Assembly: GCA_030374765.1 (NCBI GenBank)
Contig: JARGXX010000099.1
Coordinates: forward strand, 62,001 to 126,000
Origin: Agarophyton chilense
Lineage: Eukaryota; Rhodophyta; Florideophyceae; Gracilariales; Gracilariaceae
DNA: 64,000 nucleotides
Reading direction: 5' to 3'
Shown here: positions 36,889-46,957 of the stretch, piece by piece
How the letters are laid out: the number at the start of each line of letters is the position of its first letter
Position numbering within the stretch: the first letter of the stretch is position 1
Program-made: the position numbers and the translations under genes
Notes under the pieces: model-generated
The model's database searches: none
What the model was told of the DNA's origin: nothing
The model's input: only the letters and a program-made list of their open reading frames with translations

Positions 36889-37248
36889 ATGGCATTGCAC
36901 ATGAACAGCATGACTGTATTCACCATAGCTATGGTAATTGTGGCTATTATTAGCGGATCTATGGCCGTGCATGTACCTCCCCTCAAGAAGGTCGATGGAG
37001 GAGAAGAGCTGAAAGGGAACATTGCGGACAGGTCCGCGCTCCCAGCACTTTGGAACCCAAATAATCACGGCAATCACCTGTGTTACATGGAAAGATCTCC
37101 GAGATACGATGAGTGTCAAACTGCGCTATGCCTAGCAGTGGGGTTCTGCATGGATGAGGGATCATACTGCTCCCTAAGGCAGAGACTCTTTGCCGACGCG
37201 GATCGTTTCATAGAGTGGTGTACAGGATGTACGTGCACGCACATCTAG
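36889..37248 (+). CDS. Small secreted cysteine-rich protein, unidentified
   Basis: 119 aa starting at ATG 36889; in-frame ATGs at codons 5 and 8 are alternatives. Residues 8-24 form a hydrophobic stretch (VFTIAMVIVAIISGSMA) ending in small residues, a good signal peptide with cleavage near the SMA. The mature part has eight cysteines, an even number suited to four disulfides, ending WCTGCTC just before the C-terminus. I recognise no family. The gene has a clear TATA box and a duplicated 276-bp upstream region with CRE-like sites, which suggests regulated, perhaps strong, expression of an extracellular or cell-wall protein. It sits at the border between mobile DNA and the gene block. Confidence 0.7.
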   Translation: MALHMNSMTVFTIAMVIVAIISGSMAVHVPPLKKVDGGEELKGNIADRSALPALWNPNNHGNHLCYMERSPRYDECQTALCLAVGFCMDEGSYCSLRQRLFADADRFIEWCTGCTCTHI

Positions 37249-38611
37249 ATCAATACGTACATGTTGCGAAGATGAGGAATCGTAAACTATCGAGCACAAC
37301 TTCAAGGTCGGCCGCGTGGGAGGTGTGGCCAATGCCAGCAGGGCGCCAAGTGGCATATAGACACAACCTGAAACCGAGGTGCCGGTGACGAATCAAGTAA
37401 ACAAATGCTACAGGGTAGCTTCATTGCCTAAAGCGAATTAAGCTGAGCGCCCGCTGCCACTGCTGCCGCTCCAGCCCCCCCTGCCGCATGCCGCCTACCT
37501 CCCGCTCCATACGCACCAAAAGCTCATGCGCAACGTACCACGTGTTCACGAGCACCTCCTCTCAAAGCACTCCTCGCCAAGCACGAGACTCAATACGTCA
37601 TGGTCGCTCAATCACCGACGTCATTTTCTAAGAAACAGATAGGGGTTTCTCGCAGGTGCGCCCGCACCGTCCACACGCCGTACACATCTCGGGCGCACCG
37701 CTCTCTCCATTCACATCTCCTTCGCAGCGCACGTCGCTCACAGCCCGCCTTCGGACGCGTCTCCGGCCTTCCGCAATCGACATAGCTCCACCTACTGTCC
37801 ACCTCTTGTACGGCTACATGGCACACGCTCCAATGTTTTCGTTTTTTGAATCAAAGAGCTTTGGCCTGCTCAAGCATGCCAATTGTGAATTGGGAGCAGC
37901 ACACTCTTCTGGAGTGCGCTGTGTGTAACAGGTCTTGCATGCTGCACGATAATGTTCGTCCATACGGCTATTCACCTCTTCCACCGAGAATGAACGATCT
38001 TGGGGAAAGCTCGACAAACTGCGGACGATAAAAAAATTTTATTTGACGAAGTGCTGCACGGCCTGTGTGTCATTATACGATCATTGCGTTGTGAACGAAG
38101 CGGTGGGAGAGTCAGTGTGTACGAAGGCATGATGAAGACTTCTCATTGAAAAGAGGGCGGGCAGGAACTTTTGGAAATATTCTTCATGAGTATTCGATTA
38201 AAGCGTGGATACTTACCTAAGTTCGTTTAGTACGTCCTGTTGGCGGAAATCATGAAAGGAAATAGCTCCATTTGTAGTCGCATGCCAAACACAACTTCAT
38301 GCTGGTATATAGTGATATTGTAACACTGAATCGATACGTTGCTGCTCCGCGCTTGACTTTCGATATCTCAGATACATGACTTTCTACCTGAGTTGAAATT
38401 AATAGTTCCTGAGGCTGATGGTTGATGTGCCTTGGTACTGCATAGCATCGAGTCGGTCGTCGACAGTGCAGTTCTGTCTCTTTCTTTCTTGGTACTGGCA
38501 ATTGCTAACCCTCTTACCCTTGCAGTGAATCATCATATAAAAGTCCGACAAAGAATACGTTTAGTGGTTAAAACTGAAGTTGAAAAAATTAGATTAAGTG
38601 CTGCTGCATAT
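37249..38611. other. Intergenic, no gene recognised
   Basis: Several overlapping short frames in GC-rich 37.4-38.0 kb have biased Arg/Pro/Ser composition and no motif. A decayed or unspliced gene cannot be excluded. Confidence 0.35.
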
Positions 38612-39691
38612 TTACACGCTATTGGATGGTGAGAGGGGAACATCTTTGCGCTCAGGCAAGAGCAATGACAAAACAATGCCAACGGCTAAAGTGACGAGTA
38701 CAACAGATAATGAAACAGACACCCCAAAGTCGTAGCCGAAACAGCTCGCACCCATTTTCACGCCGATAAAGGCAAGCACGACTGATAAGGACTGCTTCAG
38801 GAAGCGCAAAGTGCCAATGGTATTGGATAAAACAAAAAACAAGGAACGCAAGCCCATTATGGCTAAGATGTTGCTAGTGTAAACGACAAAGGTGTCGCTT
38901 GATATACCCAAGACGGCAGGCACGGAGTCCAACGCAAAAACAACGTCAGAGAGCTCGATCGCCAACAAAACGACCATTAGAGGTGTGGCCATCAGTCGAG
39001 TGCCGTCATGCACAAAAAAATTGTCGCCTGCGTAGTACTCAGCCACTGGAAGAATGTTGCGACTGAAAGCAATGATTCGATTATCCTCCAAATCAGATTC
39101 GTCATCGTCTTCTAAGAGCAGCTTCACCGCAGAGTAAATCAAGAGTGCAGCAAAAACCAAGGCAAGCCACTGAAACTTGTCGATGAGCACCTTACCGGCT
39201 ACGATCATAACTCCCCGCAGCATCATCGCCCCAAGAATGCCGTACCGCAAGACAGCCTGTTGTGCATCCCTGGGCACCTTAAAATAGCGGAAAATGAGCA
39301 GGAAGACGAACAGGTTATCAACGGACAACGAATATTCCACAATGTACGCGGTGGTGAACTCGAACGCTCGCGGCCAGCCTCGCACAAATGCGACTGTGGC
39401 AGCAACAGCAGCCGCACATAGAACCCACAGAAGCGTTTGAAGCACGTGAGGCGTAGGCAAGGGCAGAAGAGACAAGGCTGAAACTGACTTTGTCTTGCTC
39501 TTTGCGTGTAAAGGATCCGAGCGAGAGGTGGTTATTGAAACTCGCGACACGGGTTGCGCGCCATTTTCGGGGGTGGGAAGACGAGACAGCATGCGGCCAT
39601 GTGAGGTAGAGCGTGGGATGGTGGGAAAGCCGGTGGCTGAGGGACGGCCGATGGGCACGGCTACATCCGCCGCTCGCATCCGCGCCGCCAT
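38612..39691 (-). CDS. TerC: TerC family integral membrane protein, probably plastid-targeted
   Basis: 359 aa from the ATG at 39691, in one exon. The first ~80 residues are Arg/Ser/Thr/Pro-rich with few acids, like a plastid transit peptide. The rest is a multi-span TerC domain: AYIVEYSLSVDNLFVFLLIF has the family's E-x-x-L-S-x-D-N-x-F motif, and VLLAIELSDVVFALDSVPAV has the second acidic E-x-S-D-V-x-F-A-x-D-S motif. Between them are FRYFKVPRDAQ and GILGAMMLRG, also family-typical. Plant TerC sits in thylakoids and is needed for membrane insertion of thylakoid proteins; bacterial TerC proteins handle metal ions. It is divergently placed with ChlD, so the two plastid genes share 323 bp of upstream DNA. 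Confidence 0.93.
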   Translation of the reverse strand: MAARMRAADVAVPIGRPSATGFPTIPRSTSHGRMLSRLPTPENGAQPVSRVSITTSRSDPLHAKSKTKSVSALSLLPLPTPHVLQTLLWVLCAAAVAATVAFVRGWPRAFEFTTAYIVEYSLSVDNLFVFLLIFRYFKVPRDAQQAVLRYGILGAMMLRGVMIVAGKVLIDKFQWLALVFAALLIYSAVKLLLEDDDESDLEDNRIIAFSRNILPVAEYYAGDNFFVHDGTRLMATPLMVVLLAIELSDVVFALDSVPAVLGISSDTFVVYTSNILAIMGLRSLFFVLSNTIGTLRFLKQSLSVVLAFIGVKMGASCFGYDFGVSVSLSVVLVTLAVGIVLSLLLPERKDVPLSPSNSV

Positions 39692-40014
39692 CGGCACCGA
39701 CTGGCTTTCTTGAATTGTGGGATGGTCGACTTGTTAGCTGCGGTTCCACGAGCTGTGACACGGCTTTGTGTCGTTCCGCTTCCTGCTGACAGTGGCATCG
39801 CTGGGTTTCCTAGCGCTGTCCACGTTCCCACCACATGTACTTGTCTCAGCCATAGATCTCAATTGATGACCTCGCTGAACACTCCCAATCATATCCTCGC
39901 GTAGAAGACTATTATCTCGCCCTTTTCGTCAATCGCCATTGGCATCTGTAAACCATCAGAGCTCGATTTCTCCCATCCCACTCACTCGACTTCTCTGCAT
40001 CGAACGTGCCCGAC
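39692..40014. promoter_or_regulatory. Shared divergent upstream region of TerC and ChlD
   Basis: 323 bp between the opposed start codons of two plastid-function genes. No TATA box was obvious. Co-regulation is plausible but not shown by the sequence. Confidence 0.45.
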
Positions 40015-42273
40015 ATGCCGCTATCGGCGCCCTTCCCGCCCCTTTCCGCCTTCGTCCCCTTCGTCCCTCTGCCCCCGCACCGTCGCCGCTGCCCGCCTAC
40101 CTCTCGCCACCGCGCCCCAGTGTGCACTCTCTCTGCCCAGGATCCGCAGACCAATACCTCTTTCGCCACTCCCGCTCAGCGTGCTGCTGCAGCCTCTGCC
40201 CTCGAAGAATCCCAAAATGCACCTGCATCTCGCAATCGCGCCGAGCAAGACTCGTCACGCGTCTTTCCTCTGGCTGCCATCGTTGGTCAGGATTTCGTCA
40301 AACTCGCTTTGCTGTTGGCTGCTGTCAATTCACGCATCCCTGGAATTGGAATCAGTGGGCGACGCGGTACTGCTAAATCGGTTATGGCACGCGCCATCCA
40401 TGCCCTCCTGCCTCCAATTGAGGTAGTTACCGGTAGTTATTTTAACGAAGAGCCACCACCTCTATCAGACATACCAGAAGCTGCTGGTGAGGCTCTGGAC
40501 CCGAACCGCTCTGTAATCTCTGCACCATTTGTTCAAGTTCCCCTCAACGTAACAGAAGATCGTTTGATTGGCTCTGTCGATATCGAGCAATCTGTCATGA
40601 AGGGAGAAACAGTATTTCAGCCGGGATTGTTGGCAAGCGCTCATCGCGGTGTGCTGTATATTGACGAGCTCAATCTTCTCGATGATGGCTTGGCAAATAT
40701 TCTTTTGGAAGTCATATCAAGTGGAATCGTGCGCATCGAACGTGAAGGTCTGTCCGTGGCGCACCCCTGTCGTCCCCTCGTCATTGCAACATACAACCCA
40801 GAGGAGGGCCTCGTACGCCCACACTTGCTAGACCGCCTAGCAATAAACCTTTCTGTAGATGCCGTCCCACTTTCTATGGAACAAAGAGTAGCTGCCGTCG
40901 AGTCGGCGACGTCTTTCAGCGATGATCCTACCACATTTGTAGCACGCGTCTTTGACGAAACTGATCAGATGTCGACCAACATCTTGCTTGCACGAGAGTA
41001 TTTGGAAGACGTCACCATATCCACTGAACAAGTCTCTTATCTAGTGACAGAAGCTGTGCGGGCCGCATGCCAGGGCCATCGAGCTGAATTGTTTGCTGTA
41101 GAGATTGCGAAAGCGGCCGCTGCTTTGGAAGGAAGAGACAGGGTTTCAGCTGACGATCTGAAGACCGCTGTTCGGCTTTCCATTCTCCCACGCTCATTGG
41201 TCATGAGTGATAGTCAAATGGAACAGGAGATGGACGCCCCGCCGCCACCGCCACCGCCGCCACCCCAGAATCAGGAAGAGGAGATCGATGACGAGCTTCA
41301 AGAAGACGAAGACGAGCCTCAAAACCAGGAGGAACAGGAAGAACAAGTAGAGGAAGCTCCAGAGCTTCCGGAGGAATTCATGTTTGATCCAGAAGGAGTG
41401 GTCATGGATCCAGAGCTTCTTGAATTCAGTAAATCACAAAAACAAGGGAAAGCGGGTGGAAGAGGTCTGGTGTTCTCGCAAGATCGCGGGCGGTACATAA
41501 AGGCCATGTTACCGCGTGGAGGAACTCAACGTCTCGCCGTTGATGCGACGTTACGAGCTTCTGCCCCCTTTCAAAAAATAAGGCGAGAGAGAGCAAAAGG
41601 GGCAAGCCGACGCAAAGTGTTTGTGGAACAGTCTGACATGCGTATAAAACGACTGGTGAGAAAGGCTGGTGCTCTTGTGATCTTCTTGGTCGATGCTAGC
41701 GGTTCGATGGCCTTAAATAGAATGAATGCTGCAAAGGGTGCTGCAATTCGATTGCTGACGGAGGCTTATCAGACGAGGGACAAAGTGTCCTTAATACCGT
41801 TTCAAGGGAACCGAGCTGAAGTCGTACTGCCTCCGACAAAAAGTGTGACCATGGCAAAGAAACGCTTAGAAACGATGCCATGTGGTGGAGGTTCACCATT
41901 GGCACACGGACTAATGCAATCTGTTCGAGTGGGCGTAAATGCCCAGAAGAGTGGGGATATCGGAAAAGTTATTATTGTATGCATCTCTGATGGTCGGGCC
42001 AATGTACCTCTGGCGATCAGCGAAGGAGAGGAAATGGAAGAAAAAATGAGCAAAGCTGATCTGAAGCAGGAAACTTTAAACATTGCAAAACAGATTGCGG
42101 CAATAGCAGGAATTGAACTCTTATGTATTGATACTGAGAACAAGTTTGTGAGCACAGGTGTGGCGAAGGAGATTGCAAACAACGCAGGTGGGTCTTATCA
42201 TTCTTTGCCAAAGGCCACTGATGCAGCGGTAGCAGGTGTGGCCAGTTCGGCCATCGAAGCAATCAAGGCATGA
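40015..42273 (+). CDS. CHLD: Magnesium chelatase subunit D (ChlD), nuclear-encoded
   Basis: Subunit of the ChlI-ChlD-ChlH enzyme that inserts Mg2+ into protoporphyrin IX, the first committed step to chlorophyll, in the plastid. 752 aa from ATG 40015. The N-terminal ~45 residues are Pro/Arg/Ser-rich (transit peptide). An AAA+ domain follows ([35 protein letters not shown] near residue 115, [21 protein letters not shown]). Then comes a [10 protein letters not shown] and Glu/Asp-rich linker (about 405-445), and a C-terminal von Willebrand A domain with the MIDAS motif DASGSM near residue 559 and CISDGRAN. This is the standard ChlD layout at usual length. The P-loop is the GRRGTAK form expected in ChlD. 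No introns. Confidence 0.97.
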   Translation: MPLSAPFPPLSAFVPFVPLPPHRRRCPPTSRHRAPVCTLSAQDPQTNTSFATPAQRAAAASALEESQNAPASRNRAEQDSSRVFPLAAIVGQDFVKLALLLAAVNSRIPGIGISGRRGTAKSVMARAIHALLPPIEVVTGSYFNEEPPPLSDIPEAAGEALDPNRSVISAPFVQVPLNVTEDRLIGSVDIEQSVMKGETVFQPGLLASAHRGVLYIDELNLLDDGLANILLEVISSGIVRIEREGLSVAHPCRPLVIATYNPEEGLVRPHLLDRLAINLSVDAVPLSMEQRVAAVESATSFSDDPTTFVARVFDETDQMSTNILLAREYLEDVTISTEQVSYLVTEAVRAACQGHRAELFAVEIAKAAAALEGRDRVSADDLKTAVRLSILPRSLVMSDSQMEQEMDAPPPPPPPPPQNQEEEIDDELQEDEDEPQNQEEQEEQVEEAPELPEEFMFDPEGVVMDPELLEFSKSQKQGKAGGRGLVFSQDRGRYIKAMLPRGGTQRLAVDATLRASAPFQKIRRERAKGASRRKVFVEQSDMRIKRLVRKAGALVIFLVDASGSMALNRMNAAKGAAIRLLTEAYQTRDKVSLIPFQGNRAEVVLPPTKSVTMAKKRLETMPCGGGSPLAHGLMQSVRVGVNAQKSGDIGKVIIVCISDGRANVPLAISEGEEMEEKMSKADLKQETLNIAKQIAAIAGIELLCIDTENKFVSTGVAKEIANNAGGSYHSLPKATDAAVAGVASSAIEAIKA

Positions 42274-43282
42274 GGGCGCTCGCTAGGTTTGTTCAGAATT
42301 TCCTTTAACTAAAGTAAGAGTACTCCCTAACATGTTTGACTTCGTGTATACAGCGAGAGGAATATGAGTGGCTGTTTGTAGTTAAACCTTGGGTTTCAGT
42401 TCGATGTTGAAGTGAAAAAACAGGGACGCCGACGGCAGACATGCTACGGACTTTCGTTTCCCCGTCATGCCCTCATGCTTGTCTGACAATAATGCTCTTG
42501 CATCTAAGATAGTCGTTGTCACTCACAACCACTCGAATAGGGTAAAAAAAGCTCGTGGAATGTTTCGAAACGGCAATATACCTATCTCTACGTCTCCAAC
42601 GAGGGCGACGTGTTGGTACATGTAACGATTATCAGACCATGAAAGCGTTTAAGGTATCATGGTGCGTGGTCCCGACACAACCCAGTTCATGCGGGACGTA
42701 GAATAGTGGCATCATAGAATGCCCAGCTATTCCAAGCTTCCTCCAGGACAGAATTCAGGACAAAGTGGAATGTTTCCATTCGATTCTGACATTCTGGCTC
42801 AAACATATCTTCCGTGATTTCTTGAATTTTTCGGCTCCTGCTGCTTTGGAAAGCGAACCTTGGAAGTCCTTCAAGGCATCCCGCCACAACTCAAAAACGT
42901 ACGCTTTTTGTCGAGAACAATACGGGCCATGTTTCCATGGCTTTCTTCGGGATACGCTTGTTTTCAGGATTAAAAGATCATAGCCGTTCTAAACGTGAAA
43001 TGAAGTTCATGTATTAGAAGCTTCAATGCATACATGCCTTAGATACCTGTGGCTTCATATATTTCCCTGGTGCCCCGTGTCCCCTGCTTCTTCTCTACAT
43101 TTTGAGGGAGCCCAATTTTTGGTGTCAAGTTGGGAAATGAAACGTTTAAAGCATCTAATCCAAAGTATCTACGCCCGTTCAAAAACTGAAAGGTTGTGGA
43201 ACCACTCGGTAACTTTTATTCCCAAGTTATTCTCCTCTTCTAACCTATATTTCGATCAGGACCAGAAAACCCATAAGCCATT
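42274..43282. other. Intergenic, nothing recognised
   Basis: About 1 kb of mixed composition between ChlD and the small frame at 43283; only short frames. Confidence 0.4.
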
Positions 43283-43660
43283 ATGACAAGTCAAGATTGC
43301 TCTGCCACTAATCGATTGAGTGAGAATCCCAACCATACGAAGCAGTTTTCGGAGGACATTCGAAGACCTCTTCCAAAAAGAGCGGTTTCATTCTCCCCAG
43401 TAATTTCCACACCTATCGGCGATTTGCAAGAAGATTCGAACGACACACGCGAAGAGCCGGGCGAAGAGACGGAAAACGAGAATATAGAAGCTAATCCGAT
43501 ACCCGCAAGGCAAAACCAGCAAGTTCCTACTACTCCTGTAACGCCACCAACTCCGGAGTCTTCGCAAAGAACACGGAAGAAGCTTCCTCGAGCACCTACG
43601 CCACATCCCAAAGACTTCCCGAGACTCTTCTTCGAGGGAGATAAACGTCAATCTCGATAA
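43283..43660 (+). CDS. Small disordered protein with a PP1-docking-like motif
   Basis: 125 aa starting at ATG 43283. The sequence is rich in Pro, Glu, Ser, Thr and Asn with no hydrophobic core, so probably disordered. KRAVSFSPVI (about residues 32-41) matches the R-x-V-x-F docking motif for protein phosphatase 1, and TTPVTPPTPESS offers proline-directed phosphorylation sites. These are short motifs and can occur by chance. The stop is 9 bp from the stop of the convergent RlmH gene, a spacing like other gene pairs here, which supports a real gene. No family recognised. Confidence 0.5.
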   Translation: MTSQDCSATNRLSENPNHTKQFSEDIRRPLPKRAVSFSPVISTPIGDLQEDSNDTREEPGEETENENIEANPIPARQNQQVPTTPVTPPTPESSQRTRKKLPRAPTPHPKDFPRLFFEGDKRQSR

Positions 43661-43669
43661 CCATACATA

Positions 43670-44336
43670 TCATTTGTGATACTTACTGTTCTTGCGTATT
43701 TCCGCCGCTCGATATAGCTGTTCGTATATGAAGAGGCGAACCTTCAATTGGCACCGCAATTCTCGCGCTCGTTAGTTTTGTGTAAATAAGTTGAGTGTTC
43801 GCTATTTTGTCTCGCTTCCTTACCATCTTGTGAGTGAAGGTCAGAGGACTGAGGCTGACCTTTTGAATCCGCGGGCTCTTGATGGCTAAGACGTTATTGG
43901 GCAAGCCATCTGCATCCCCTATAACAATAGAGAGTCGACTTCCCCCTAATTCCAGAGCTGCAAACACCATTTCTGAGAAGTGTACGCTGTCGCGCGGCAT
44001 AGTACCATTTTCGTCCATGAGCATAATAGATTCACGTTGTGCAAGGTCTCGCACCAATATTGGTGCTGCTTCACATTTTGCATACTTCTCGTGAATGGAT
44101 ATCACTCTTGACAACCTTTTGGCATATTCTGATACCAAAGAGTCATATATCGCATCCTTTCCGCTCTTCTTTCCTATTCTTATGATATCAACTTTAAGTT
44201 TTGCACGAATATGGATCGTTTTTGAATGTTCAAAACTAACAGGTTTTGGCCTGGAACAATTCAGTCGGTTGCCCAGAAGAGATCCGTAAAGATTTCTTGT
44301 ACCTGGAGAAGAAAACAACATGAGCATTTGGCGCAT
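43670..44336 (-). CDS. RLMH: RlmH-type 23S rRNA (pseudouridine-N3) methyltransferase, organellar, two exons
   Basis: SPOUT-fold methyltransferase that modifies a pseudouridine of the large ribosomal RNA in bacteria-like ribosomes; here presumably plastid or mitochondrial. Exons on the minus strand are 44336..43824 and 43741..43670, with an 82-bp intron starting GTAAGG and ending TTGAAG. The product is 194 aa. The first ~45 residues look like a targeting leader. VDIIRIGKK opens the family domain, and MLMDENGTMPRDSVHFSEM, VIGDADGLPNNV and SLSPLTFTHKM follow. Exon 2 supplies VRLFIYEQLYRAAEIRKNSK plus YHK, the family's standard closing sequence, which is what fixes the splice. The GGPxG loop is GDADG here. 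Convergent with the small frame ending at 43660. Confidence 0.93.
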
Positions 44337-44474
44337 ACGTTTCTAAAGTGTGAGTTTCTGCAACTCGTGCGAGTGGAACTGTCTCATTCGTGAAGCATAT
44401 TCCAGAATCAAGTTCACACATGAATCGCAGGAATATTGCTGGTATCTGCCATGGAATGTCTGTGATTCAACCAG

Positions 44475-44885
44475 CTGTGTGTCGATGTACCTACTAGCGG
44501 ATCTGGCAATCTTAGCGACAACGTCGAGCAGACCGGCAGCGCTGGCGCGGCTCTTACACGCAGTGCGTTCGTTCGTGCCGGTCCGTTTCACAGCGGTGAT
44601 TTGGCCAGGCGAGCATTTGATTTTCTGCAATTTTTGCAACAAGTAGATAAGGTTAGCAATCAACCCACGGTAGGTGACGAAAATGTGAGAGCTCTGCCCA
44701 TGCGCATCCTACAATGCTGGCGTGAAATCGTGGACAGACGTATGGAACATTTTTTCCGTGTTCCAGAACAAGCGCATCTTTCTAGTGATACGATGGGGAC
44801 GCAGTCCGGCGTGTTTCAAAGATTCCTGTGCAAATTTGAGGTCCAGCTTTTACACGCTTGTCACTCAAGTCCGGTGACCAAATAA
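44475..44885 (+). CDS. Unidentified gene, 3' exon
   Basis: An open frame from a possible CCAG acceptor at 44471-44474 to a TAA at 44885, followed at once by an AATAAA-type polyadenylation signal. It reads SGDLARRAFDFLQFLQQVDK in the middle and later MRILQCWREIVDRRMEHFF, amphipathic helical sequence with coding-like composition. An in-frame stop just upstream and no ATG at the 5' end imply an upstream exon, perhaps near 44421 (an ATG followed by a GTATCT). I do not recognise the family. Confidence 0.45.
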   Translation: MCVDVPTSGSGNLSDNVEQTGSAGAALTRSAFVRAGPFHSGDLARRAFDFLQFLQQVDKVSNQPTVGDENVRALPMRILQCWREIVDRRMEHFFRVPEQAHLSSDTMGTQSGVFQRFLCKFEVQLLHACHSSPVTK

Positions 44886-45008
44886 ATCCAAATATAAAAT
44901 AACCGTCCACAACAAACCCCATACCACCTGGATCCTATTCTCCAAGACCCTCGGTGAATTTTTTTTACATTGGTCACTTCCGTCCTCCCAGTTCACAGGG
45001 AGTTCAGC

Positions 45009-45566
45009 ATGGAAAGCGAAGGACCCGTGCCGCCGGAATGGGTGGGTTTCGTCTCGGAAGTATTGATCGGGTCAGCAGATATAGCAGAACGAGTCTCCCA
45101 ACTCGGGAAAACTATTTCCTCCAGATACGAAGGACTAAACCCCCTACTGATGGTGGTTCTAAAAGGGTCGTATATGTTCGCATCAGACATCTCTCGCTCC
45201 ATGAATATTCCGCACGAAGTAGAATTCATTAGCGCAAGCAGTTACACCGGAACTGAAAGCAGTGGGAACGTACGCATAAACGACAAACAAGTCACGAAAC
45301 TTTACGGCAGGCATGTGATTGTAATTGAAGACATCGTCGATACAGGGCTTACTCTGAAGCGACTTTATGCACATTTTGGTGGTGCCGGTGCGGCTACGAT
45401 TCGAACATGTTCTTTCCTGGAAAAAAAGACAGTGAGACGAAAGGCAGATGTTCCGAAGATTGATTTCGTAGCTTTTCACATCCCGGACAAATTTGTGATT
45501 GGATATGGTTTGGACTATGAACAGCAGTATCGGCATTTACCTTTTGTGGGGGTGTACAAACAGTAG
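45009..45566 (+). CDS. HPRT: Hypoxanthine(-guanine) phosphoribosyltransferase
   Basis: Purine salvage enzyme that converts hypoxanthine or guanine plus PRPP to IMP or GMP. 185 aa from ATG 45009, a normal length for the bacterial-type/short eukaryotic form. VVLKGSYMFASDI holds the L-K-G cis-peptide loop, SASSYTG matches the flexible loop, and VIVIEDIVDTGLTL (about 104-117) is the PRPP-binding motif with paired acids before D-T-G. KIDFVAFHIPDKFVIGYGLD matches the purine-binding region (F-V-V-G-Y-G-x-D). No targeting leader or intron seen. It is convergent with Tic22 at 390 bp. Confidence 0.96.
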   Translation: MESEGPVPPEWVGFVSEVLIGSADIAERVSQLGKTISSRYEGLNPLLMVVLKGSYMFASDISRSMNIPHEVEFISASSYTGTESSGNVRINDKQVTKLYGRHVIVIEDIVDTGLTLKRLYAHFGGAGAATIRTCSFLEKKTVRRKADVPKIDFVAFHIPDKFVIGYGLDYEQQYRHLPFVGVYKQ

Positions 45567-45955
45567 AAACGCTTTTGAATACGAAAGTTCCCATTATGGT
45601 GTGCTAGTCAATGACTTGTAACCGTACGTAAAGAAGTAGAGAATCCTGTGACAGCAACCGACGCGCCAAGTTAAGCCACATGGAACTAGTTTCAAGAGAA
45701 CAGAGTGAAGAGAACAGTGTAAATACGTAATTGCTACGAAAGGTGAAGATTCGAAGCAGTTTTCAATACGCAGAGTTGTTAAAGAAAAACAAACACGCAC
45801 GCTCTTGTACAGTTGTTATGAAAAAAGGTGGACAGAGAAAGACACGCCCATTAAAACACCGTCGACAAAAGCATCGTAACCATGGTGCAATGCTGTTAAC
45901 ACGACCAAAAAGGCGTACCAAAGCCCAAAAAGGAAATGAAATACGAGAAAAGGTT
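45567..45955. other. Convergent intergenic region between HPRT and Tic22
   Basis: A basic frame crosses it on the plus strand but overlaps the Tic22 coding region and has no recognised motif; I see no gene. Confidence 0.4.
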
Positions 45956-46957
45956 TCACTTGCTTTGTTGAGGATTCACAGGATTCTGATGCAGCCTTGC
46001 CTGACCCGTGGGACCAGCCTGTTCTTTGGAAACATATTCAACAGAAGCTCGAGGCGCAAAGAAACCCAAGTTCTTCAACTCTGGTTGCTCATCATTTTCC
46101 ATCTGTTGGATAATGTACAGCAAATTTCCTACAACCACAGGGGCACTGTTGGGCAAGTCCTTGTTGGTCTCCCTCAACTTTTCCCACGACGCATCCAGAT
46201 CTTCCTTCGTTAGAAACAGAGGAACAATATTTTCATTACCCTTTCTCAGTGTAAGTCCCTTTGCTACAAATACCGGTACGCCTTGGACAGAAGAAGAGAG
46301 CCTCATCTTTCGTTGCAAACCTTCTGCAGCCTTGACTTGTTTAGAATCAGGATAAAACCGAAAGACCATTGTCATTTCCTCTCCACCAGAACCACGAATA
46401 CCGGAGGGTGTAGGTTTTGCTTTAACCATCTCATAGGCCTTGTCCAAACCCATAATGTAAACGCGTGCATCGGATGCACCAGGATTCTTTTTCATGTCCT
46501 TCAACATGTTTAAAGCGTCATGATGAGAAAAAAAAATAAGACCGATCTGACTTCCAGAACCGTCCATCTTGGCGAGATATGGCTGGCCCGATGCATTGGT
46601 GACAGCAAAGACTGGAACCTGAGACAGCTTTTCAGATACGGTTTTCTTGGAGAACTTAGCGGCGGCGAGAGCAGGTTGAACGAGAGTTGCAGTGGAGGCG
46701 ATTGAAGTTTGTGGAGATTGAAAGGAAGTTTGAAGAATTGGGGTGACAATGGTTGCCAGCGTAGCGGCAGTAGTGGAAATAGCTATCGAGCGCCATGGAA
46801 AGGCATTTGGACATGAATCGTTGTAGGACACAGAGTCATGGCGAGAAGCGCTCATGCGAGGCGCATTTGATAGGGATAATGCGCGACGGGGACTGATGAG
46901 GGGGAGGCGAGAAGAAGATATGTTCGAAAGGGGTGTAGGTGGGGTGTTAAACGCCAT
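45956..46957 (-). CDS. TIC22: Tic22-like plastid import protein
   Basis: Intermembrane-space/inner-envelope component of plastid protein import, with chaperone-like activity in its family. 333 aa from ATG 46957. Residues 1 to about 100 are Ser/Arg/Thr/Pro-rich with a hydrophobic Ala/Thr stretch, a bipartite-looking leader. The Tic22 domain begins at KLSQVPVFAVTNASGQPYLA and continues with IGLIFFSHHDALNMLKDM, VYIMGLDKAYEMVK, FRFYPDSKQVKAA, VQGVPVFVAKGL and VPLFLTKEDLDASW. Duplicated V-P-V-F strands and the F-x-x-x-D-A / L-x-x-x-Y pattern are family hallmarks. Its presence argues for a photosynthetic, primary-plastid lineage. An 18-G run lies 184 bp upstream of the ATG. Confidence 0.92.
   Translation of the reverse strand: MAFNTPPTPLSNISSSRLPLISPRRALSLSNAPRMSASRHDSVSYNDSCPNAFPWRSIAISTTAATLATIVTPILQTSFQSPQTSIASTATLVQPALAAAKFSKKTVSEKLSQVPVFAVTNASGQPYLAKMDGSGSQIGLIFFSHHDALNMLKDMKKNPGASDARVYIMGLDKAYEMVKAKPTPSGIRGSGGEEMTMVFRFYPDSKQVKAAEGLQRKMRLSSSVQGVPVFVAKGLTLRKGNENIVPLFLTKEDLDASWEKLRETNKDLPNSAPVVVGNLLYIIQQMENDEQPELKNLGFFAPRASVEYVSKEQAGPTGQARLHQNPVNPQQSK

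Noticed and set aside
37600-38031. Overlapping short frames, Arg/Pro/Ser-rich
   Set aside because: Composition-driven with no motif; insufficient to call a gene.
45731-46213. Basic plus-strand open frame after HPRT
   Set aside because: Overlaps the 3' part of Tic22 on the other strand and lacks any motif.
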